Part shown: one piece after another, positions 19,146 to 29,223 of the stretch
How the letters are laid out: each line of letters starts with the position of its first letter
Position numbering within the stretch: position 1 is the first letter of the stretch
Source of the DNA: Ramlibacter henchirensis
GTDB taxonomy: Bacteria; Pseudomonadota; Gammaproteobacteria; Burkholderiales; Burkholderiaceae_C
DNA length: 64,000 bases
Assembly (NCBI RefSeq): GCF_004682015.1
Contig: NZ_SMLM01000003.1
Coordinates: 124,001-188,000, forward strand
Direction of reading: 5' to 3'
Notes under the pieces: generated by a model
Told to the model about the DNA's origin: nothing
What the model saw: the letters and a program-made list of their open reading frames with translations, nothing else
The model's database searches: none
Translations under genes and position numbers: made by a program

Positions 19146-20834
19146 CTATAGCACTTCGCTGGCGAAGTCGGCCAGGCGGGAGCGCTCGCCGCGCGCCAGG
19201 GTGATGTGGCCGCTGTGCGGCCAGCCCTTGAACTTGTCGACGGCGAACGTGAGACCGGATGAGCCCTCGGTGAGGTAGGGCGTGTCGATCTGCGCCAGGT
19301 TGCCCATGCAGATGATCTTGGTGCCCGGGCCGGCGCGGGTGATCAGGGTCTTCATCTGCTTGGGCGTGAGGTTCTGCGCCTCGTCGATGATGACGTACTT
19401 GTTGAGGAAGGTGCGGCCGCGCATGAAGTTCATGCTCTTGATCTTGATGCGGCTGCGGATGAGTTCGTTGGTGGCCGCGCGGCCCCATTCGCCGGCGCCG
19501 GTGTCGGTCTTGGCCAGCACTTCCAGGTTGTCGTCCAGCGCGCCCATCCAGGGGCCCATCTTTTCCTCTTCCGTGCCGGGCAGGAAGCCGATGTCCTCGC
19601 CGACGCTCACGGTCGCGCGGGTCATGATGATCTCGGTGTAGCGCCGGTCGTCCAGCACCTGCGTGAGGCCGGCCGCGAGCGCCATCAGTGTCTTGCCGGT
19701 GCCCGCGGTGCCGGTCAGCGTGACGAAGTCCACCTCCGGGTCCATCAGCAGGTTCATCGCGAAGTTCTGCTCGCGGTTTCGCGTCGTCACGCCCCAGACG
19801 GCGTTCTTCAGGTGGCCGTAGTCCTTCAGCGTGCGCAGCACGGCGGTCTTGCCGCGGATCTCGGTCACGCGCGCGTACAGGCTCGGTTCGCCGGGCGACT
19901 CGAAGTACACGAACTGGTTGATCATCAGGCTCGGGACGATCGGCCCGGTGACGCGGTAGAAGGTCTGCTGGCCGCTCTGCCAGCTTTCCACCGTCTTGCC
20001 GTGCTTGGCCCAGAAGTCCGGCGGCAGCGCCAGCGCGCCGGAGTACATCAGCTCCAGGTCGTCCAGCGTCTTGTCGTTGCGGTAGTCCTCCGTGGCCAGG
20101 CCGAGCGCGCGCGCCTTCACGCGCATGTTGATGTCCTTGGACACCAGTACCACGTCGCGCGGCGAATACTGCTCGCGAAGGGCCTGCACCACGCCCAGGA
20201 TCTGGTTGTCGGCCTTGCCCTGCGGCAGGCTGGGCGGCAGGTGGTTGGCCAGCGACTGGGTCTGGAAGAACAGGCAGCCGCCCGCTTCGCCGTGCCCGGT
20301 GGAATCGAGCTTCAGGCCGGCGCTGATGTCGGCGCCGTTCGTGCCCGCCAGCGCGTCCAGCGATCGGCTGGCCTGCCGCGCATTGCGCGCGACCTCGGTC
20401 GTGCCCTTCTTGTGGCCGTCCAGCTCCTCCAGCACGATCATCGGCAGGAAGATGTCGTGTTCCTCGAAGCGGAACAGGCACATCGGATCGTGCATCAGCA
20501 CGTTGGTGTCCAGCACGAACAGCTTGGTCGGGCCCGCGGACTTGGCCTTCTTGCGTGCGGCCGGTGCGGCGGTGGGCGCGGGCCGGGTGCGCGCCGCCGG
20601 CTGCGGCTTGTCGAGGACCGCGGCCTCGTCGAAGAAGGCCGTGGGATGCGAGGCATCGCGCTCGCCGCCGCCGCGCGGGTCGAAGTCCTCGACCTGCGGA
20701 CGATCAGCCAGCGGACTGTCCGCGCCGGGTGCCTCCGTTTTTCGCGTCACCTTGTGCGAGGACCGGGCCGGGGCGTCGTAGGCCTCGGGCGGGAGCAGGG
20801 CGGCGCGTTTCGTGGGGGCGGGGGGCAGCGGCAT
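19146..20834 (-). CDS. PIN-PhoH family ATPase
   Basis: 562-residue fusion of an N-terminal PIN-type nuclease domain and a C-terminal PhoH ATPase domain (PhoH2-like). Residues 1-105 are a low-complexity Pro/Ala/Arg linker. The PIN domain starts KLFVLDTNVLMHDPMCL and has acidic residues in VLEELDGHKKG and SPRDVVLVSKDINMRVKA. The ATPase has Walker A LTGTAGTGKTLMALAAG and Walker B KYVIIDEAQNLTPKQMK. Homologues unwind or cut RNA, but its target here is unknown. It lies between bcp and DUF2844 on the same strand. Confidence 0.92.
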   Translation of the reverse strand: MPLPPAPTKRAALLPPEAYDAPARSSHKVTRKTEAPGADSPLADRPQVEDFDPRGGGERDASHPTAFFDEAAVLDKPQPAARTRPAPTAAPAARKKAKSAGPTKLFVLDTNVLMHDPMCLFRFEEHDIFLPMIVLEELDGHKKGTTEVARNARQASRSLDALAGTNGADISAGLKLDSTGHGEAGGCLFFQTQSLANHLPPSLPQGKADNQILGVVQALREQYSPRDVVLVSKDINMRVKARALGLATEDYRNDKTLDDLELMYSGALALPPDFWAKHGKTVESWQSGQQTFYRVTGPIVPSLMINQFVYFESPGEPSLYARVTEIRGKTAVLRTLKDYGHLKNAVWGVTTRNREQNFAMNLLMDPEVDFVTLTGTAGTGKTLMALAAGLTQVLDDRRYTEIIMTRATVSVGEDIGFLPGTEEEKMGPWMGALDDNLEVLAKTDTGAGEWGRAATNELIRSRIKIKSMNFMRGRTFLNKYVIIDEAQNLTPKQMKTLITRAGPGTKIICMGNLAQIDTPYLTEGSSGLTFAVDKFKGWPHSGHITLARGERSRLADFASEVL

Positions 20835-20875
20835 AGGGCAGGACGTTCCCGGAAAAACGAGGGGTCATGAAACGA

Positions 20876-20905
20876 AAAAGCCGCCTGGCGAGCCCGGCGG
20901 CTTTT
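20876..20905 (-). terminator. Intrinsic terminator between bcp and the phoH-like gene
   Basis: AAAAGCCGCC (20876-20885) and GGCGGCTTTT (20896-20905) form a perfect 10-bp stem with A- and T-runs on both sides. Read on the minus strand it ends the bcp transcript. Confidence 0.88.
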
Positions 20906-21024
20906 CCTTCGGATGCGGTGTCGACGCGAAGCGCCGGAATCAACTGCATGAGCCCATTATGCACAAGGCCCGTTACACCACTACGGCAATGTGCCGCCTG
21001 TTGCTGCCGGACATCACCGACAGT

Positions 21025-21501
21025 TCAGGCCGCCTTCTTCAGCAGCTTGACGGCCTTGAGCACCTCGTCGACGTGGCCAGGCACCTTTAGGCCGCGCCAT
21101 TCCTGCTTGAGGATGCCGTCGGCGCCGATGAGGAAGGTGCTGCGCTCGATGCCCTTGACCTTCTTGCCGTACATGATCTTGTTCTTGACCACGCCGAACA
21201 TGTGGCACATCTTTTCCTCGGTGTCGGCGATCAGCTCGAAGGGCAGCTCGAGCTTGGCCTTGAAGTCGTCGTGCGACTTCATGTTGTCGCGCGACACGCC
21301 GAAGACGGTGGCACCCGCCTTGACGAAGTCCTTGTACTTGTCGCGGAACTGCATGGCCTCGGTGGTACAACCGGGCGTGTTGTCCTTCGGGTAGAAGTAC
21401 AACACCAGGATCTGGCCGAGGTGGGACGTATTGCTGACCTTCAGGCCGCCCGTGGCGTTCGCTTCGAATTCGGGGATGGGCTTGTTGACAACGATCGCCA
21501 T
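21025..21501 (-). CDS. bcp: Thioredoxin-dependent peroxiredoxin (Bcp/PrxQ)
   Basis: Monomeric peroxidase of the bacterioferritin comigratory protein family. The 158 residues start MAIVVNKPIPEFEANATGG; the peroxidatic cysteine is C45 in YPKDNTPGCTTEAMQFRD, followed by FGVSRDNMKSHDDF. The usual resolving cysteine five residues after C45 is replaced by Met50; the only other cysteine is C99 (EEKMCHMFGV). It may therefore act as a 1-Cys enzyme or use C99. The ATG at 21501 is chosen because homologues begin there. Confidence 0.95.
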   Translation of the reverse strand: MAIVVNKPIPEFEANATGGLKVSNTSHLGQILVLYFYPKDNTPGCTTEAMQFRDKYKDFVKAGATVFGVSRDNMKSHDDFKAKLELPFELIADTEEKMCHMFGVVKNKIMYGKKVKGIERSTFLIGADGILKQEWRGLKVPGHVDEVLKAVKLLKKAA

Positions 21502-21600
21502 GGATTTTGTACTCGTGTGACAGGAATGTGCCCCTGGCTGGGCGCGCGCAAGGGCCGGCGGCAACACGAGATTTTACCCGAAAGGGGCGCAGCGCGCCGC

Positions 21601-21978
21601 TCAGTCGGGCAGTTCCAGCAGCAGCGCCACGGCGACCTGCCGGCCTTCCTGCGCGAGGATGTTGTAGGTGCGGCAAGCCGCCGCCGTGTCCATGGTTTCC
21701 AGGCCGATGCCCCGCTCGGCCAGCGGGCGCAGCCAGGCCGAGCGCGGAAAACGGATGCGAAGACCGCTGCCGAAGATGACCACCTCGGCCTGCAACTGCG
21801 CCAGCCGCTCGAAGTGCCCCGGCCCGAGTTCCTCGTAGCTGCGCGCTTCCCAGTCGATGCGTTCGCCGCCCGAGCTGAGGATCACGCTGTGCGTGATCCT
21901 GTCCGTGCCCACGCCCACCCAGCCCGGCCCATAGCCGCTGATGGCCTGCACATCGAACCGGTCGGGCTGCAGCTTCAT
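21601..21978 (-). CDS. Mth938-like domain protein (DUF498)
   Basis: 125-residue protein of the Mth938/NDUFAF3 family: IVISGYGPGWVGVG-like region AISGYGPGWVGVGTDRITHSVIL, the VVIFGSGLRIRFP strand and GIGLETMDTAAACRTYNILAQEGRQVAVALL end. Mitochondrial relatives help assemble complex I, but bacterial members have no proven function. It is divergent from alaA and upstream of bcp on the same strand. Confidence 0.88.
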   Translation of the reverse strand: MKLQPDRFDVQAISGYGPGWVGVGTDRITHSVILSSGGERIDWEARSYEELGPGHFERLAQLQAEVVIFGSGLRIRFPRSAWLRPLAERGIGLETMDTAAACRTYNILAQEGRQVAVALLLELPD

Positions 21979-22083
21979 TCGGAGAAGTGGGGGAGGAAAG
22001 CGGGCGGAGCAGGGCGGCAGCCCATCCGATCTATGGTCAAATTATAGGTTTCACCCTTGACAACTCCGCCGCCGGGAGGGGCT

Positions 22084-23310
22084 TTGAAGACCGTCCAGAA
22101 ATCCGCCAAGCTGGCCAACGTGCTGTACGACATCCGCGGGCCGATCATGGACGCGGCCCGGCAGATGGAGGAAGAGGGCCACAAGATCATCAAGCTGAAC
22201 ATCGGCAACCTCGCACCGTTCGGCTTCGACGCGCCGGAAGAGATCCAGCAGGACATGATCCGCAACCTGCCGAACTCGGCGGGGTACTCCGACAGCAAGG
22301 GCATCTTCGGCGCGCGCAAGGCGGTGATGCACTACACCCAGCAGCAGGGCATCGCGGGCGTCACGCTGGACGACGTCTACCTTGGCAACGGCGCCAGCGA
22401 GCTGATCGCCATGGCCACCAACGCGCTGCTGGACAACGGCGACGAGTTGCTGGTGCCGACGCCCGACTACCCGCTGTGGACCGCGTGCACCAGCCTGTCC
22501 GGCGGAAAGCCCGTGCACTACCTGTGCGACGAGGCCGACGGCTGGATGCCCGACCTGGAGGACCTGCGCCGCAAGATCACGCCGCGCACCAAGGGCATCG
22601 TCGTCATCAACCCGAACAACCCCACGGGCGCGCTCTACTCCGACGAGCTGCTGAAGGAGATCGTCGCCATTGCGCGCCAGCACGGCCTGGTGATCCTGGC
22701 CGACGAGGTGTACGACAAGGTGCTGTACGACGGCGTCAGGCACACGGCCATCGCCAGCCTGTCCGACGACGTGCTCACGCTCACCTTCAACTCCCTGTCC
22801 AAGAGCTACCGCTCCTGCGGCTACCGCGCGGGCTGGATGGTGGTCTCGGGCGACAAGAAGCTGGCGGCCGACTACATCGAGGGCCTGACCATGCTCTCGA
22901 ACATGCGCCTGTGCCCGAACGTGCCGGGCCAGTGGGCGATCCAGACGGCGCTGGGCGGCTATCAGAGCATCAACGAGTTGATCGCTCCCGGCGGACGGCT
23001 GCGCCGCCAGCGCGACCTGGCGTACGAGCTGATCACCGCGATCCCGGGCGTCACCTGCACCAAGCCGCAGGCGGCGCTGTACATGTTCCCGAAGCTCGAC
23101 CCCAAGGTCTACCCAATCGCCGACGACCGCCAGTTCTTCCTGGAACTGCTGCAGGAGACGCGCGTGATGCTGGTGCAGGGCTCGGGCTTCAACTACCCGG
23201 ACAACCAGCACTTTCGCATCGTCTTCCTCCCGCACGAGGACGACCTGCGGGAGGCGGTGGGCCGCATCTCGAAATTCCTCGACCACTACCGCAAGCGTCA
23301 CACTTCATGA
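22084..23310 (+). CDS. alaA: Glutamate-pyruvate aminotransferase (AlaA-type)
   Basis: PLP-dependent class I aminotransferase that makes alanine from pyruvate and glutamate. From the TTG at 22084 it has 408 residues, close to E. coli AlaA (405). Visible: NIGNLAPFGFDAPEEI, DVYLGNGASELI, PTPDYPLWTA, the VINPNNPTGALYS motif, DEVYDKVLYDG, and PLP lysine K240 in SLSKSYRSCGYRAGW. The TTG start is chosen because GGGAGG lies four bases upstream; a TTG at 22057 would lack it. First gene of a run continuing with hom and thrC. Confidence 0.93.
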   Translation: MKTVQKSAKLANVLYDIRGPIMDAARQMEEEGHKIIKLNIGNLAPFGFDAPEEIQQDMIRNLPNSAGYSDSKGIFGARKAVMHYTQQQGIAGVTLDDVYLGNGASELIAMATNALLDNGDELLVPTPDYPLWTACTSLSGGKPVHYLCDEADGWMPDLEDLRRKITPRTKGIVVINPNNPTGALYSDELLKEIVAIARQHGLVILADEVYDKVLYDGVRHTAIASLSDDVLTLTFNSLSKSYRSCGYRAGWMVVSGDKKLAADYIEGLTMLSNMRLCPNVPGQWAIQTALGGYQSINELIAPGGRLRRQRDLAYELITAIPGVTCTKPQAALYMFPKLDPKVYPIADDRQFFLELLQETRVMLVQGSGFNYPDNQHFRIVFLPHEDDLREAVGRISKFLDHYRKRHTS

Positions 23311-23389
23311 GCCCCCACGCTCCGCACTCCGTGTCTCCGCTGCCCCCCGAGGGGGCCGTTGCCTCCCTAGAGGCGGCTCGTCGGGAGGC
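23311..23389 (+). repeat. Dispersed intergenic repeat, copy A
   Basis: A 79-bp element with GCCCCCACGCT at one end, GCTGCCCCCCGAGGGGGC in the middle (itself a hairpin, CCCCC/GGGGG) and TAGAGGCGGC-CGTCGG at the other. It matches copy B at 30223-30300 over most of its length with small indels. It fills the alaA-hom gap, and its last bases (GGGAGG) form the ribosome site of hom. Confidence 0.8.
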
Positions 23390-23392
23390 AAG

Positions 23393-24703
<1,311 letters not shown>

Positions 24704-24710
24704 CGTCCCG

Positions 24711-26126
24711 ATGCTGTACCTGTCGACGCGGGGCCATCCGGACCGCAAGCATTTCTGCGAGATCCTGCTGGAAGGCCTGGCGCCCGACGGCGGGCTCTAC
24801 CTGCCCGAGCGCTATCCGCGCGTCGACCCGGCCACGCTGGCCAGGTGGCGCGGCCTGCCCTACCACGAGCTCGCCTTCGAGATCCTGTCGCTCTACATCG
24901 ACGACATTCCCGCGGCCGACCGGCGCGCGGTCTGCGCGAAGACGTACACGCCCGAGGTGTTCGGCACCAGGGAGATCGTGCCGCTCAAGAAACTCGAGGA
25001 CGGCCTGTACCTGGAGGCGTTGTCCAACGGTCCGACGCTCGCCTTCAAGGACATGGCGATGCAGCTGCTGGGCAACCTGTTCGAGTACGAGCTGGGCCGC
25101 CGCGGGGAACAGCTGAACATCCTGGGCGCGACGTCCGGTGATACCGGCAGCGCCGCCGAGTACGCCATGCGCGGCAAGAAGGGCGTGCGCGTGTTCATGA
25201 CCTCGCCGCACGGACGCATGAGCCCCTTCCAGCAGGCGCAGATGTTCAGCCTGCAGGACGCCAACATCCACAACCTGGCGCTCGAGGGCGTCTTCGACGA
25301 CTGCCAGGACATCGTCAAGGCGGTGAGCAACGACCTGGAGTTCAAGCGCAAGTACCGCATCGGGACGGTGAATTCGATCAACTGGGCGAGGCTGGTCGCG
25401 CAGGTCGTCTACTACTTCGCCGGCTATTTCCAGGCCACGAAGCACGACTCGCAGAAGGTCAGCTTCGCGGTGCCCTCGGGCAACTTCGGCAACATCTGCG
25501 CCGGCCACGTGGCCCGCATGATGGGCCTGCCGGTCGAGCGGCTCGTGCTCGCCACCAACGAGAACGACGTGCTCGACGAGTTCTTCCGCACCGGCGTGTA
25601 CCGCGTGCGCGCCGGGGCCGACACGCACGAGACGTCCAGCCCGTCGATGGACATCAGCAAGGCCAGCAACTTCGAGCGCTTCGTGTTCGACCTGCTCGGT
25701 CGCGACGCGGCGCGCACCAAGACGCTGTTCGGCGACGAGCTCGCCCGCAACGGCCGCATCGACCTGAGCCGCGACCCCGCGTTCAAGCAGGCGCGCGAGC
25801 GCTTTGGTTTCATCAGCGGAAAGAGCACCCATTCGGACCGCCTGGCGACGATTCGCAGTACCTGGGAGCGTCTCGGCGTGATGGTCGACACCCACACGGC
25901 CGACGGCCTGAAGGTGGCGCGTGAGAACCTCGAGGCGGGCGTTCCGATGATCGTGCTGGAGACGGCGCTGCCCGTGAAGTTCGCGGCCGCCATCGTCGAG
26001 GCCCTGGGCCGCGAGCCCGAGCGGCCGGCCCGCTTCGAAGGCCTCGAACGGCTGCCCCGGCGCGTGACGGTGCTGCCGCCCGACGTCGGCCAGGTCAAGT
26101 CGTACATCGCCGCGCATTGCGGCTGA
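24711..26126 (+). CDS. thrC: Threonine synthase
   Basis: PLP enzyme that turns O-phosphohomoserine into threonine. The 471 residues fit the long proteobacterial/fungal class: MLYLSTRGHP, APDGGLYLPERYP, PLP lysine K113 in PTLAFKDMAMQ, and the NILGATSGDTGSAAEYAM phosphate-binding stretch, then NSINWARLVAQ. It follows hom with only a seven-base gap, giving a compact threonine branch, and precedes mobB by seven bases. Confidence 0.98.
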   Translation: MLYLSTRGHPDRKHFCEILLEGLAPDGGLYLPERYPRVDPATLARWRGLPYHELAFEILSLYIDDIPAADRRAVCAKTYTPEVFGTREIVPLKKLEDGLYLEALSNGPTLAFKDMAMQLLGNLFEYELGRRGEQLNILGATSGDTGSAAEYAMRGKKGVRVFMTSPHGRMSPFQQAQMFSLQDANIHNLALEGVFDDCQDIVKAVSNDLEFKRKYRIGTVNSINWARLVAQVVYYFAGYFQATKHDSQKVSFAVPSGNFGNICAGHVARMMGLPVERLVLATNENDVLDEFFRTGVYRVRAGADTHETSSPSMDISKASNFERFVFDLLGRDAARTKTLFGDELARNGRIDLSRDPAFKQARERFGFISGKSTHSDRLATIRSTWERLGVMVDTHTADGLKVARENLEAGVPMIVLETALPVKFAAAIVEALGREPERPARFEGLERLPRRVTVLPPDVGQVKSYIAAHCG

Positions 26127-26133
26127 GCGTTCC

Positions 26134-26667
26134 ATGAAAGTCGTTGGATTCGCCGGATATTCCGGCTCCGGCAAGACCACGCTGATCGAGCGGCTCATCC
26201 CCGCGCTCAAGCTGCGCGGCCTGCGCGTCTCGGTCGTCAAGCACGCGCACCACAACTTCGACATCGACCGGCCCGGCAAGGACACGCACCGCCACCGCGA
26301 GGCCGGCGCCTTCGAAGTGGTCGTCGCGTCCAACCGGCGGCTGGCGCTGATGCGCGAGTTCGAGCAGGAGGCCCGGCTCACCGTCCACCAGCTCATCGCC
26401 GAGCTCTACGAGGGCGTGGACTGGGTGATCGTCGAAGGCTTCAAGCAGAGCAACCTGCTCAAGGTCGAGGTCTGGCGGGCCGAGCCGGGCAAGCCGGCGC
26501 GTTACCCGGAAGACGATTTCATCGCCGCCATCGCCACCGACACGCCCGGCCGGCTGCCCGAAGCAACCCTGCGCCCCGTGCTGGACCTGAACGACCCGGA
26601 TGCGGTGGCGCAGTGGCTGGTCGACAATGGCCACCGGTTCGAGTACGACCCGGAGATGTATACGTGA
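26134..26667 (+). CDS. mobB: Molybdopterin-guanine dinucleotide biosynthesis protein MobB
   Basis: GTP-binding adaptor that assists MobA in adding GMP to molybdopterin. The 177 residues start MKVVGFAGYSGSGKTTLIERL (Walker A), then VKHAHHNFDIDRPGKDTHRHREAGA, the conserved histidine-rich segment, and VDWVIVEGFKQSNLLKVEVWR. It is the first of four molybdenum-cofactor genes and its stop overlaps the GTG start of moeA. Confidence 0.96.
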   Translation: MKVVGFAGYSGSGKTTLIERLIPALKLRGLRVSVVKHAHHNFDIDRPGKDTHRHREAGAFEVVVASNRRLALMREFEQEARLTVHQLIAELYEGVDWVIVEGFKQSNLLKVEVWRAEPGKPARYPEDDFIAAIATDTPGRLPEATLRPVLDLNDPDAVAQWLVDNGHRFEYDPEMYT

Positions 26668-27890
26668 GCTCCCGTCCTCCCCTCAGATCGCTGGACGAGG
26701 CCCTGGCCGACCTGCTGGGCCGCGTTTTTGCGCTCGACGAGGTGGAGCGCGTCGCGACATTCGATGCCGACGGCCGCGTGCTGGCGCAGGACCTGGTGTC
26801 GGGCCTGCAGGTGCCGCCGCAGGACAACAGCTCCATGGATGGCTACGCCGTGCGGCGCTCCGAGATCCCGGACGAGGGCGTGGTGCTGCCCATCAGCCAG
26901 CGCATTGCCGCCGGCCACGCGGCGCAACCGCTGCAGCCCGGCACGGTGGCGCGCATCTTCACCGGCGCCCCGGTGCCGGAAGGCGCCGATGCGATCGTGA
27001 TGCAGGAGCACACGGAGGCGGTGGGCGAATCGGCCGTGCGCATCCAGACCGTGCCGGACGCAGGGCAGTGGATCCGCCGCGCGGGCGAGGACGTCATGCG
27101 CGGCGCCATCGTCCTGCAGCGTGGGCACCGGCTCGATCCCGCAGCGTGCGGCCTGGCGGCGAGCATCGGCTGCGACCAGGTGCGCGTGGCGCGCCGCCCG
27201 AAAGTGGCGCTGTTCTCCACCGGCGACGAGCTGGTCATGCCCGGCACCGTTCCGCCCGAAAAGATGCGGCCCGGCGCCATCTACAACTCCAACCGCTTCT
27301 TCCTGCGGCAGCTGCTGGCGCGCTGCGGCTGCGAGCTGGGCGACCTGGGCATCGTGCCGGACGATCGCGAGGCCACGGTGGCCGCGCTGCGCACCGCTGC
27401 CCAGGGGCACGACGTCATCCTCACCAGCGGCGGCGTGTCGGTCGGCGAAGAGGACCACATCAAGCCCGCCGTCCAGCAGCTCGGCTCGCTCGACCTGTGG
27501 CAGATCGCGATGAAGCCCGGCAAGCCTTTCGCCTACGGCCGCGTCGGCGGGGCGCATTTCCTCGGACTGCCGGGCAACCCGGTCTCCAGCTTCATCACCT
27601 TCCTGCTGCTGGTGCGGCCTTTCCTGCTCAAGCTGCAAGGCGCGACGAGGCTGGCACCTCCGGCCTTGACGCTGCGCGCAGACTTCGACCTGAAGCGCCC
27701 CGACAAGCGGCGCGAGTTCCTGCGCGCGCGTCGCAACGGCGAAGGCGGCCTGGAGCTGTTCGCCAACCAGAGTTCCGGCGTGCTCACGTCCACGGTCTGG
27801 TGCGACGGTTTCGTCGACAACCCGGGCGGGCAGGCGATCGCCCGGGGCGACCTGGTTCGTTTCCTGCCCCTCGCGGAGCTGATCGCATGA
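26664..27890 (+). CDS. moeA: Molybdopterin molybdenumtransferase MoeA
   Basis: Inserts molybdate into adenylylated molybdopterin. The 408 residues have QDNSSMDGYAVR, IFTGAPVPEGADAIVMQE, the RRAGEDVMRGA segment, the MoCF-binding fold (LFSTGDELVMPG, YNSNRFFL, VILTSGGVSVGEEDHIK) and MKPGKPFAYGRV-GLPGNPVSSFITF. The GTG start overlaps the mobB stop (GTGA), and the gene's stop overlaps the moaD ATG (ATGA), so translation is chained. Confidence 0.97.
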   Translation: MSSRPPLRSLDEALADLLGRVFALDEVERVATFDADGRVLAQDLVSGLQVPPQDNSSMDGYAVRRSEIPDEGVVLPISQRIAAGHAAQPLQPGTVARIFTGAPVPEGADAIVMQEHTEAVGESAVRIQTVPDAGQWIRRAGEDVMRGAIVLQRGHRLDPAACGLAASIGCDQVRVARRPKVALFSTGDELVMPGTVPPEKMRPGAIYNSNRFFLRQLLARCGCELGDLGIVPDDREATVAALRTAAQGHDVILTSGGVSVGEEDHIKPAVQQLGSLDLWQIAMKPGKPFAYGRVGGAHFLGLPGNPVSSFITFLLLVRPFLLKLQGATRLAPPALTLRADFDLKRPDKRREFLRARRNGEGGLELFANQSSGVLTSTVWCDGFVDNPGGQAIARGDLVRFLPLAELIA

Positions 27891-28138
27891 AGGTGCAACT
27901 GCGTTACTTCGCTTCCGTGCGCGAGGCCATGGGCCGCGGCGCCGAGGAGCGCCAGACCTCGGCGTCCAGCCTGGCGGGCCTGCGCGAAGAATTGATCGCG
28001 CTGGGCGAGCCCTATGCCCAGGCGATCGGTGGAAGCAAGTCGGTGCGCATGGCGCTCGACCAGGTCATGGCCGACCGCGACATGCCGTTGCGCGAAGGCG
28101 CCGAGATCGCGTTCTTCCCGCCGGTGACCGGAGGCTGA
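27887..28138 (+). CDS. moaD: Molybdopterin synthase sulfur carrier MoaD
   Basis: Ubiquitin-fold small subunit whose C-terminal Gly-Gly thiocarboxylate donates sulfur to make molybdopterin. The 83 residues start MKVQLRYFASVREAMG and end AEIAFFPPVTGG, the required diglycine. Overlaps moeA by four bases and is followed one base later by moaE, its partner. Confidence 0.97.
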   Translation: MKVQLRYFASVREAMGRGAEERQTSASSLAGLREELIALGEPYAQAIGGSKSVRMALDQVMADRDMPLREGAEIAFFPPVTGG

Positions 28139-28139
28139 A

Positions 28140-28628
28140 GTGGCCGCGCCGCGCGTGTCGATCCAGACCGCCGACTTCGACGTCTCGGCCGAACTGGAGG
28201 CGCTGCGCCGCAGCGACCATCGGGTCGGCGCGGTCTGCAGCTTCGTCGGCACCGTGCGCATGGCCAACCAGGGCGACAAGGCGCCGCAGGTGCTGTCGAT
28301 GGAGCTCGAGCACTACCCCGGCATGACCGAGAAGGCGATCGAGGCCATGATCGACGAGGCGCACCGCCGCTTCGACATCTTCGCCGCCCGCGTCGTGCAT
28401 CGGGTCGGCCTGCTCATGCCGGGCGACCAGATCGTGCTGGCGGCCGTCACCTCGGCCCACCGTGGCCAGAGCTTCCAGGCCTGCGAGTTCCTGATGGACT
28501 ACCTCAAGACGCAGGCGCCGTTCTGGAAGAAGGAGCGCACGCCGCAGGGCGAGCAGTGGGTCGATGCGCGCGTGAGCGACGACCAGGCCCTGGCGCGCTG
28601 GGGCATCCGCGCCGGCAACGCCGGCTGA
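28140..28628 (+). CDS. moaE: Molybdopterin synthase catalytic subunit MoaE
   Basis: Large subunit of molybdopterin synthase. The 162 residues begin at GTG and contain VGAVCSFVGTVR, LELEHYPGMTEKAI, VVHRVGLLMPGDQIVLAAVTSAHR and the catalytic-lysine region KTQAPFWKKE. It ends the alaA-to-moaE run and converges on the MarR gene ten bases away. Confidence 0.97.
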   Translation: MAAPRVSIQTADFDVSAELEALRRSDHRVGAVCSFVGTVRMANQGDKAPQVLSMELEHYPGMTEKAIEAMIDEAHRRFDIFAARVVHRVGLLMPGDQIVLAAVTSAHRGQSFQACEFLMDYLKTQAPFWKKERTPQGEQWVDARVSDDQALARWGIRAGNAG

Positions 28629-28638
28629 CGCCCCGCGT

Positions 28639-29127
28639 TCAGCCTTCCTGCGCCGGCGGCACGAAAGCGGCCCGCGCCTGGTCCTCGAGTTCGCCCGTGA
28701 GCAGCTGCAGCAGTGAGAGCAATTGCTCCTGCTGGTCGCGGTCCAGCGGCGCCATCAGGCGGCGGTAGGCGCGTTCGGCGGGCTTCTGCGCGGTTTCCAG
28801 CATCTGCGCACCGGCAGCGGTGAGCTGCACCGAGACGTTGCGCTTGCCGGCCGAGGACTCGCGTTCGACCAGGCCCCGCGACTCCAGTCCGCGCAGCACC
28901 CGCAGCACGGTCACCTTGTCGAAGCCCAGCGCGCGCGCCAGGCTCGACTGCCCAAGGCCGGGGTGCGCCCTGAGGACGGTGAGCACGCCGAACTGCGCGG
29001 GCGTGAGCTGCAGCTCGCGGCATTCGTCCTCGAACACCGCCGCGGAGATCTGGTGCGCGCGGCGCAGCAGGAAGCCGGGTCGGGCGTACAGGCGGGAGAG
29101 GATCGCGCGGGACTTGGGCGGCTGCAC
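28639..29127 (-). CDS. MarR-family transcriptional regulator
   Basis: Winged-helix regulator, usually a dimer released from DNA by small phenolic ligands. The 162 residues have a dimer helix (RPGFLLRRAHQISAAVFEDE), the DNA-recognition region LGQSSLARALGFDKVTVLRVLRGLESRGLVERE and the wing SAGKRNVSVQLTAAG. Start GTG 29127 is the most compact choice; TTG at 29205 would add 26 residues; neither has a good ribosome site. It is divergent from the Bug receptor and FAD monooxygenase genes, which it probably regulates. Confidence 0.88.
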   Translation of the reverse strand: MQPPKSRAILSRLYARPGFLLRRAHQISAAVFEDECRELQLTPAQFGVLTVLRAHPGLGQSSLARALGFDKVTVLRVLRGLESRGLVERESSAGKRNVSVQLTAAGAQMLETAQKPAERAYRRLMAPLDRDQQEQLLSLLQLLTGELEDQARAAFVPPAQEG

Positions 29128-29223
29128 GGGCGGGCTTGCTGGCTCGGCTAGGGAATGCGTGGATTGTGCCTTGCGGACCGCGCTCGCATGCTCGTTGGCA
29201 TGCAAACTCAAGCCGAGGCCTCC

